Origin: Kribbella monticola
Lineage (GTDB): Bacteria; Actinomycetota; Actinomycetes; Propionibacteriales; Kribbellaceae
Length of the DNA: 64,000 nt
Assembly: GCF_003261635.1 (NCBI RefSeq)
Contig: NZ_QFXK01000032.1
Location: forward strand, 51,986 to 115,985
Reading direction: 5' to 3'
The notes below the pieces were generated by a model. The model had not been told where the DNA came from. It worked only from the letters and a program-made list of their open reading frames with translations, and searched no databases. A program made the translations under genes and the position numbers. This document shows, one piece after another, positions 58,483-64,000 of the stretch (its first letter is position 1; the number at the start of each line of letters is the position of its first letter).

Positions 58483-59739
58483 GTGAACCGACGTCCGTCC
58501 GAGCTGCGTCGCCAGGTGCTCTGGTTGCAGTCCGCCACGGTCGCCGTCCTGATCGCGATGGTCTGGATCACCCTGGTCAGCCGGGCCCGCTCACAGGCCG
58601 ACCGCGACGCCGCCGCGAATGGAACGATCCCACCCGGCTGGTGGGACCTGATCCAGCTCGAACTGCGGTCGATGCTCGGCATCGCCAGCTTGATGCTCGG
58701 CGTCGCGATCGCCGGCAACGCGCTCGTCACCTGGCGGGTCCGCCGCGCCACCCGCGGCATGGGCACCCAGTCCCTCGCCTGGATGCTCGACTTCTACGAA
58801 GGCGTACTCCGCGCGGCCCGCGAGGGTCTGCTCCTCCTCGATGCCGAGCACCGCGTCCAGCTCGTCAACGAGGAGGCGCGCCGCCTGCTCGGCCTGCGCG
58901 ACGTGCCGACCGGCAGCACCATCGAGGAGCTCCACCTACCGGTCGCCCTGGCAGAGCTCCTGACCGCCGGCAGAACGGCGTACGACGAACTGCATCTCGG
59001 CGCCAACGGTGTCGTAGTGGTCAACCAGCAACCAGCGCGGTCCGGCCGCATCGTCACGCTGCGAGATCACACGCAACTGCAGGCGCTGCTCGGCGAACTG
59101 GACGCAGTACGCAGCCTCGCCGAATCCCTGCAAGCCCAGAATCACGAGGCCTCGAACCGCCTGCACACCGTCGTCAGCCTGATCGAGATCGGCCGTCCCG
59201 AGCGAGCGCGCGAGTTCGCCGTCTCGGAGCTGCAACTCGCCCAGGCCATGACCGACCGCGTCGTCGGCACGGTCGGCGATCCCGTACTCGCGTCACTCCT
59301 GCTCGCCAAGCTCGCCCAGGCACAGGAACGCGGCGTACTGCTCACCCTCGAGCTCGGCAGCGAGGCGCTCAACACCCGCCTTCCCGCGCAGGACGTGGTC
59401 ACCGTCGTCGGCAACCTCCTCGACAATGCGATCGAGGCGGCCCGCGGCGGACCTGCTCCGCGGCACGTCGAACTGAAGGCCGGTACGACGCCGGACGCCA
59501 TCGATCTCGCCGTGACGAACACCGGTGCTGAACTGGGCGCGACCGAACTGGCCCGCATGTTCGAACGCGGCTGGACCACGAAGGCGGAGCCGGGCCACGG
59601 ACTCGGGCTGGTTCTGGTTCGCAGTACGGTCGAACGCTGGCAGGGAACGTTGATGGTCGACCCGGATTCCGAACTCGACGAGGTACCGGCCCTCACCGTA
59701 CGAGTTCGCCTCCCGCGAGCGGTGAGCGCCAGTGCCTGA
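58483..59739 (+). CDS. Sensor histidine kinase, CitA/DcuS-like, with a very short external loop
   Basis: About 418 residues. Two membrane helices (LWLQSATVAVLIAMVWITLVS and GIASLMLGVAIAGNALVTW) are separated by only about 30 residues. A PAS domain follows, then a DcuS-type H-box (QNHEASNRLHTVVSLIEIG) and an HATPase domain (GNLLDNAIEAA, GHGLGLVLVRS). CitA/DcuS normally carry a ~130-residue periplasmic ligand domain, absent here. The GTG at 58483 lies 6 nt after CACAAT; an ATG at 58468 is the alternative. Confidence 0.88.
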   Translation: MNRRPSELRRQVLWLQSATVAVLIAMVWITLVSRARSQADRDAAANGTIPPGWWDLIQLELRSMLGIASLMLGVAIAGNALVTWRVRRATRGMGTQSLAWMLDFYEGVLRAAREGLLLLDAEHRVQLVNEEARRLLGLRDVPTGSTIEELHLPVALAELLTAGRTAYDELHLGANGVVVVNQQPARSGRIVTLRDHTQLQALLGELDAVRSLAESLQAQNHEASNRLHTVVSLIEIGRPERAREFAVSELQLAQAMTDRVVGTVGDPVLASLLLAKLAQAQERGVLLTLELGSEALNTRLPAQDVVTVVGNLLDNAIEAARGGPAPRHVELKAGTTPDAIDLAVTNTGAELGATELARMFERGWTTKAEPGHGLGLVLVRSTVERWQGTLMVDPDSELDEVPALTVRVRLPRAVSASA

Positions 59740-60412
59740 CGTACTCCGCGTCCTCGTCGTCGAGGACGACCCGGTCGCCGCCGAGGCCCATCGCACCTAC
59801 GTGGACCGCCTCCCCGGCTTCAGCTGTCTGGGGATCGCCGGTACTGCGGCCCGCGCGCTCCAGGTCCTCAGCCAGCAGCCGGTCGACCTGGTGCTCCTCG
59901 ACATGAACCTGCCGGACGGCCACGGGCTGGACGTAGTACGACGAATGCGTGCCGCGGGCAACCAAACCGATGTTGTGATGGTGACTGCGGCCCGCGAGGT
60001 TGCTGCCGTGCAAGCAGCCGCGCGGATCGGTGTCGTGCAGTACGTTTTGAAGCCGTTTGCCTTTGAAACATTGAGAGATCGACTCAGTCCGTATGCCCGG
60101 CAGAGGCGAACGGCCGAATCGGGCCAGGTAGTTGCCGACCAGGACGAGGTGGACCGGTTGTTGCATCCAGCAACTGTTTCGTCGGTCCCGAAGGGATTGG
60201 CAGGGTCGGTCCTCGACCGGGTCGTGAACTTGCTGGGCAACCGCGAAGGCTGGACCGCCGAGGAGGTCGCCACCTCGCTCGGCACCTCCCGCATCACCGC
60301 CCGCCGCTACCTCGAACACCTGGCCGACCAGGGCCAAGCCCTCCGCACCCAACGCTACGACGGCCGCAGCGGCCGCCCCAAGGTCGAATACTCCTGGGTC
60401 TCCGAAAGCTGA
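59732..60412 (+). CDS. Response regulator, CitB/DcuR/DctR family
   Basis: 226 residues. Receiver domain: VVEDDPVAAEAH, phospho-acceptor Asp in LVLLDMNLPDG, Lys in YVLKPFAFETL. The C-terminal HTH (WTAEEVATSLGTSRITARRYLEHLADQGQALRTQRYDGRSGRPKVEY) is the DcuR type. It overlaps the kinase gene by 8 nt and should bind the duplicated 20-bp sites upstream to control dctA. Confidence 0.93.
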   Translation: MPDVLRVLVVEDDPVAAEAHRTYVDRLPGFSCLGIAGTAARALQVLSQQPVDLVLLDMNLPDGHGLDVVRRMRAAGNQTDVVMVTAAREVAAVQAAARIGVVQYVLKPFAFETLRDRLSPYARQRRTAESGQVVADQDEVDRLLHPATVSSVPKGLAGSVLDRVVNLLGNREGWTAEEVATSLGTSRITARRYLEHLADQGQALRTQRYDGRSGRPKVEYSWVSES

Positions 60413-60471
60413 CTCAACCTTTTGGCCGGGCTGGCGGCTCAGCTGGGTAGACGACCTGGGAGGAGCGGGCT

Positions 60472-60981
60472 GTGAGCGAAAGCGACGCATTCGTCAGGCT
60501 GGTGACTGCCCACGAACGCGAACTGCTGCGGGCAGCCTGGCTGCTGACCGGCAACTGGGCCTCGGCGGAGGATCTGTTGCAGACGACGCTGACCAAGACC
60601 TGGCAGAACTGGGGCAAAGTCAGCGCAGCCGACGAACCCCTTGCCTACGTACGGCGAATCCTGGTCAACACACACCTCAAACTCGCCGCGCGCCGCTGGA
60701 AGGCCGAACTCCCGTTCGCAGTGCTGCCCGATCAACCGGCCCGCGACGGTACGACGGACAGCGACCTCAGGGCCGGCCTGGTGAAGGCACTGGCCGGTCT
60801 GCCACCTCGGCAACGGGCCGTCGTTGTCCTGCGCTATCTCTGCGATCTCACCGAGGCGCAGACAGCCGCGGCGCTCGGGTGTTCGATCGGAACCGTGAAG
60901 GCCCAGGCGTCACGGGCGATGGCAATTCTGCGCACGAACCCGGCACTGGCCGGCCTGCTGGACGTGGAGGTCTCCTCATGA
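60472..60981 (+). CDS. SigE-family ECF RNA polymerase sigma factor
   Basis: 169 residues. Sigma-2 (ELLRAAWLLTGNWASAEDLLQTTLTKTWQNW) and sigma-4 (ALAGLPPRQRAVVVLRYLCDLTEAQTAAALGCSIGTVKAQASRAM) with the SigE-family features of Actinobacteria. GTG start behind GGGAGGAG. The stop overlaps the next gene (ATGA), whose product is the probable anti-sigma factor. Confidence 0.93.
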   Translation: MSESDAFVRLVTAHERELLRAAWLLTGNWASAEDLLQTTLTKTWQNWGKVSAADEPLAYVRRILVNTHLKLAARRWKAELPFAVLPDQPARDGTTDSDLRAGLVKALAGLPPRQRAVVVLRYLCDLTEAQTAAALGCSIGTVKAQASRAMAILRTNPALAGLLDVEVSS

Positions 60982-62063
60982 GCGAAGAGCGCCTGACCGA
61001 GTTGCTGGACCGCGTCACCCCCGAGCCGCCACCTTCGATCGAACTGACCCGGATGGCCCGCCGGATCGTCGACGACAGCGAACTCCGAACCACGTTCCGG
61101 CCGCGTCGCCGATTCGTACCGGCTTTGATCGCCGCGGCAGCCGTCGTTGCGATCGCGGCGGCAACGGTGAGCTTCGTCGCGCACCGCGCCGACCAGCCCG
61201 CGCCGGCCGGCGGCGGCCCGACGCCGACAGGGCAGGAAGTCGAACGCGCCAAGGAGACTCTGACCCGATGGGACAAGGCTCTCGGCGACAGCGCCTACCT
61301 TCCGATTCAGCCGTCGTCGACAACCAGGTCCAACCCGGCGGCATGGCAGTTCCAGCAGGTCGGCGACTGGCCGGGCATGACCGGACGACCGACCCCGGAC
61401 TCGGCGGCCTTGGATCTGCGCATGATTGCCGAGCAGCGCCCGCTGCCCACAAATCGTCCGCCTGCGGGACGGGTGGTGTGGGCCAACGGCAATTCCGCGT
61501 CCGTTCCCCTGCTCTCCCAGGCCGAGACCCTGCAGCAGTTGCGCGCCGGCGCCGACATCTGCGTCGGTTGCAAGCCGGGCGAGCTCGATGGGGTGAAAGC
61601 CAGCACGCTGGTGATCAGCAAGGTGACGCCGACGACGATGCAGGTGCAGACCACGCGCGGGCCAGCGACGGTACCGGCGTACCGGTTCTCGTTCGTGGGC
61701 AAGTCGGTACAGGCCCTGCAGGCGGCGGTCGCTCCACCGACGGTCGCGCCGCTGCCATCGAGCGGGCAGTTCGACCCGCCGATCGCCTCGGGGAGGCTCG
61801 GTGCGGACCAGCAGACCCTGACCGTGCATTTCACCGGCACGCAGATGCCGGCCAGCGAGCCTTGCGGGGAGGACTACTCGGCTTTCGCCGTCGAGTCCGA
61901 CAAGGCGGTAGCCGTGATCGTGACGAGCAAACCCCACGCCAAGGGCGAGCTGTGCAACGGCTCAGGCGCCGACCGAACCGCCGTCGTACACCTGAAAACA
62001 CCACTCGCCGGACGCCCAGTACTAGAGATCGCCCACGGCACAGCCATCCAACTCACCAGCTGA
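60978..62063 (+). CDS. Single-pass membrane protein, putative anti-sigma partner
   Basis: 361 residues. A ~45-residue cytoplasmic N-terminus (RLTELLDRVTPEPPPSIELTRMARRIVDD), one helix at 47-68, and a ~290-residue external domain with two Cys pairs (CVGCKPGE; EPCGEDY...LCNGSG). There is no zinc-finger anti-sigma motif. Coupling by a 4-nt overlap to the ECF sigma gene suggests it holds that sigma factor at the membrane; this is inferred from context. Confidence 0.75.
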   Translation: MSEERLTELLDRVTPEPPPSIELTRMARRIVDDSELRTTFRPRRRFVPALIAAAAVVAIAAATVSFVAHRADQPAPAGGGPTPTGQEVERAKETLTRWDKALGDSAYLPIQPSSTTRSNPAAWQFQQVGDWPGMTGRPTPDSAALDLRMIAEQRPLPTNRPPAGRVVWANGNSASVPLLSQAETLQQLRAGADICVGCKPGELDGVKASTLVISKVTPTTMQVQTTRGPATVPAYRFSFVGKSVQALQAAVAPPTVAPLPSSGQFDPPIASGRLGADQQTLTVHFTGTQMPASEPCGEDYSAFAVESDKAVAVIVTSKPHAKGELCNGSGADRTAVVHLKTPLAGRPVLEIAHGTAIQLTS

Positions 62064-62148
62064 GCTGCACACGCCGCCGCCCTGTTCTTCCTTGTTGAGG
62101 GTACTCGGGGAAGTGGGGCGGCCGGTGCTGTTATCCACAGGAGGTGGG

Positions 62149-62643
62149 TCAGGCGCGGATGAGGGTGGCCCAGAGGTGGGGTTGGAGGGGCTGGCCCTCG
62201 GCGGCCATGTCGTAGGCCCACATGAGTTCGCCGTTGACCAGGCCGTACAGGCGGTGGCCGGCGGCGACCTCCTTGGCGGTGGCGGTCCGGGCGACGACGT
62301 CGGTCCGCATCTCGATCTTGGCGCCGTCGATCTCGCCGTACCAGATCTCCGCGAAGCCGGTCGGGTGCGCCAGCACCACCTCGAGCTTCTTGTCCGGCTT
62401 CGGCCGCCAGAACCCGGTCTCGACCGCGAGCGGACGCTCCTTGGTGCCGTCCTCGCCGACCACGTAGGTCTGGCTGACGTAGTGCAGGTACGGCTTGCCG
62501 TTGTGGCTGAAGTCGATCTGCTGCCCGAACTCGAACTTCTCGATCGTCGGGTAGTCACCGTGCCCGCGCCCCTCCCACCGGCCGAGCAACCAGGCCAGCG
62601 GCATCAGATCGGGATGCAGGTCCTGCGGGATCTCGAAAGCCAT
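62149..62643 (-). CDS. Nitrobindin family heme-binding beta-barrel protein
   Basis: 164 residues, ten-stranded FABP-like barrel. The GxWxGxGxGxxP signature is LLGRWEGRGHGDYP, and the proximal heme-ligand His lies in LQPHLWATLIRA near the C-terminus. Members bind ferric heme and can isomerise peroxynitrite. Starts 5 nt after a 35-residue membrane-protein gene, so the two are co-expressed. Confidence 0.9.
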   Translation of the reverse strand: MAFEIPQDLHPDLMPLAWLLGRWEGRGHGDYPTIEKFEFGQQIDFSHNGKPYLHYVSQTYVVGEDGTKERPLAVETGFWRPKPDKKLEVVLAHPTGFAEIWYGEIDGAKIEMRTDVVARTATAKEVAAGHRLYGLVNGELMWAYDMAAEGQPLQPHLWATLIRA

Positions 62644-62648
62644 TGCCG

Positions 62649-62756
62649 TCAGCTCGCGCTGCGACCGCGGAGCAGCCGGTAGACGACGAACACGGAGAAC
62701 CAGCCCATGAACAGGGTGACGAGCACCAGCAGGGTGGTGAAGACGACATGTAGCAC
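62649..62756 (-). CDS. 35-residue single-helix membrane protein upstream of nitrobindin
   Basis: The short frame gives one hydrophobic helix (VVFTTLLVLVTLFMGWFSVF) followed by a positive tail (YRLLRGRSAS), an N-out or hairpin-free microprotein. The GTG start lies 7 nt after TAGACT (62764-62769 on the minus strand), a good leaderless promoter. The stop is 5 nt before the nitrobindin ATG. The promoter and tight spacing make it a credible gene; function unknown. Confidence 0.6.
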   Translation of the reverse strand: MLHVVFTTLLVLVTLFMGWFSVFVVYRLLRGRSAS

Positions 62757-62805
62757 GTCCGACAGTCTAGGCGATCGCCCGAGCGTCCTCGGCTACCGTG
62801 GCGTG

Positions 62806-63168
62806 ATGTCCCGCACGCTGGTGATCAAACTGACCGCAGGTGCCGAAGAACCCGAACGCGCGAACCAGGCGTTCACCGTGGCCGCAACGGCAGTGGCTGC
62901 CGGCGCCGAGGTGTCGCTCTGGCTGACCGGAGAGGCGGTGTGGTTCGCCGTACCGGGCCGAGCCGAAGCCTTCGAACTGCCGCACGCAGCGCCACTCGCC
63001 GACCTGCTGGCCGGCGTACTGGCCGGCGGTCAACTCACGGTCTGCACCCAATGCGCCAAACGCCGCGATCTCACCCAGGACGACCTCCTCCCAGGCACCC
63101 GCATCGCCGGCGCCCCCGCCTTCACCGAAGAAATCCTCACCGACAACACCCAAGCAATCGTCTACTAA
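62806..63168 (+). CDS. DsrE/DsrF-like small protein
   Basis: 120 residues with the alpha/beta DsrE fold (RTLVIKLTAGAEEPERANQAFTVAATAVAAGAEVSLWLTGEAVWF). Cys in TVCTQCAKRRDL may be the sulphur-relay or redox residue. The ATG at 62806 lies 6 nt after TACCGT (leaderless). It diverges from the small membrane-protein/nitrobindin pair with only 49 bp between. Substrate unknown. Confidence 0.78.
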   Translation: MSRTLVIKLTAGAEEPERANQAFTVAATAVAAGAEVSLWLTGEAVWFAVPGRAEAFELPHAAPLADLLAGVLAGGQLTVCTQCAKRRDLTQDDLLPGTRIAGAPAFTEEILTDNTQAIVY

Positions 63169-63223
63169 CCCGTACTCCGCCCAGGCGCGGGCCGCGTGCC
63201 CCCGGCCCAGGCACCTTGGCCGC

Positions 63224-63322
63224 CCCGTACTACGGCACCCCCGCCGTGCTGGTGGTCCCGTAGTGCCGCACCTCCGCCGCGCTGGTGCTCCCGTACTGCC
63301 GCACATCCGCCGCACCGTTGCC
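63224..63322. repeat. Three tandem 33-nt repeats
   Basis: Units starting CCCGTACTACGGCAC, CCCGTAGTGCCGCAC and CCCGTACTGCCGCAC occur at 63224, 63257 and 63290, with exact 33-nt spacing (11 codons). They lie between the DsrE-like gene and the Gln-rich gene. No reading frame through them is convincingly a gene. Confidence 0.7.
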
Positions 63323-63355
63323 GCCGTGTGCTGCGGGCGCGTCCGTCGCGCTGGG

Positions 63356-64000
63356 TCAGTCGCCGTTGGGGGTGCGGCCGCCGGTGTCGCTGCCTCGGCC
63401 GCCGCGGTCCATCGAGCGCTGGTGCTGCTGGCCGGCCGTTTGACCACCGCGACCGGCGGCTGCGGGCTCGCCCTGCTGCCTGGTCGCCTGCGCAGGTGAG
63501 AGTTGGCCGCCGCGGTACAGACGATCGGCGTTCGCCTGCTCCTGCGGTGACATCTGCCCGGGTTGTCCCTGGCCGGTCTGCCCGTTCTGGCTCTGGCCGT
63601 TCTGCTGGTACGTCTGGCGATCCTCCGCCAGCCGCGCCTCCAGCGGATCCGCCGGCCGCTGCCCGGTCTCCTGCCCGTCCTGCTCGGCCTGGGTCTCCGG
63701 CCGCCCGTCCTGCTGCTCAGCCTCCGCCGCAGCTCGCTGATCCCCCGCAGTCGGAAACGCCGGCTGCGCCCCAGCATCCCCCCGCTCCTGCCCGTCCTGC
63801 TCCTGCTCTTGCCGCTGGTCCTGCTCCTGACCAGCCTCGTTGTCCTCACCAATAACCGGCTGGACCGACCCGCCCTCAGCGACAATCGGCCCCTGGCCGT
63901 CTTGGTCCAGCGCCTCCTGCTCCGCCTGCCGCTCCGGCTCGTTCTCAGCCCCAATCACCGGCTGCACCGAACCATCCTCAGCAACAACCGGCCCCTGCCC
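63356..64000 (-). CDS. Gln/Glu-rich repetitive protein, N-terminus beyond window
   Basis: At least 214 residues, hydrophilic and almost without aromatic residues, rich in Gln, Glu, Asp, Gly and Ala. A unit with the core SVQPVIG, followed by a D/E-N-E stretch and preceded by QGPxVAExG, occurs twice in the visible part, so the protein is built of repeats of about 37 residues. The stop is at 63356-63358. No signal or domain is visible. It may be a disordered linker or coat-like protein; function unknown. Confidence 0.55.
   Translation of the reverse strand, partial: GQGPVVAEDGSVQPVIGAENEPERQAEQEALDQDGQGPIVAEGGSVQPVIGEDNEAGQEQDQRQEQEQDGQERGDAGAQPAFPTAGDQRAAAEAEQQDGRPETQAEQDGQETGQRPADPLEARLAEDRQTYQQNGQSQNGQTGQGQPGQMSPQEQANADRLYRGGQLSPAQATRQQGEPAAAGRGGQTAGQQHQRSMDRGGRGSDTGGRTPNGD

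Overview
This is a high-GC actinobacterial chromosome segment. MshA (mycothiol synthesis), CarD, SenX3/RegX3, an HbhA-like protein and leaderless promoters all point to Actinomycetota. Gene content and codon style most resemble Kribbella or a relative in Propionibacteriales; this is a judgement by eye, not a database result. No rRNA, tRNA, CRISPR array, transposase or integrase was found.

Layout. 1-4.5 kb: a cut-off acyl-CoA dehydrogenase with a divergent TetR regulator, a PhoD-like phosphatase and a secreted chymotrypsin-fold protease. 4.5-5.2 kb: a VapBC-type toxin-antitoxin pair. 5.3-7.7 kb: cysS-rlmB. 7.7-31.3 kb: an accessory block, mostly on the + strand. It holds six paralogous membrane-anchored HExxH zinc metallopeptidases, two DUF2207 membrane proteins, a GH25 muramidase, a secreted C39-like peptidase, and a 1306-residue NRPS with the architecture of epsilon-poly-lysine synthetase. 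The NRPS is translationally coupled to an M1 aminopeptidase. A DinB-ankyrin fusion and a LysR/nitrilase pair close the block. 31.5-33.2 kb: ispF-ispD-carD, then an LpqE-like lipoprotein. In many actinobacteria carD-ispD-ispF-cysS-rlmB are contiguous, so the accessory block looks like an insertion into that locus.

34-41 kb is a conserved actinobacterial core: a LanC-like protein, regX3-senX3, phoU with a PHO-box-like repeat, gpm, a YbjN-domain gene and mshA. 41-46 kb: an MmyB-type XRE regulator with a divergent SDR, a second SDR, an AbiE-type toxin-antitoxin pair and a TetR regulator. 46-54 kb: typA, two L,D-transpeptidases around a macro-domain gene, a DUF4232-like protein, DUF2516, an HbhA-like gene and an XRE regulator (the order known from mycobacteria), then a P-loop kinase. 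54-64 kb: asparaginase, YgfZ, an LLM-family oxidoreductase, a dicarboxylate symporter with a divergent two-component system and repeated operators, an ECF sigma factor with a putative anti-sigma partner, nitrobindin with a 35-residue membrane protein, a DsrE-like protein, and a cut-off glutamine-rich repeat protein.

Two themes stand out. First, the 7.7-31 kb block is rich in cell-surface hydrolases and probably makes a cationic homopolymer. Second, about twenty genes start 6-8 nt after a TANNNT box, so leaderless transcription appears common; I used this to choose several start codons. Two intergenic repeat families also recur: a 40-bp palindrome family with a 62-nt period, and an ~80-bp GC-rich element in four copies.
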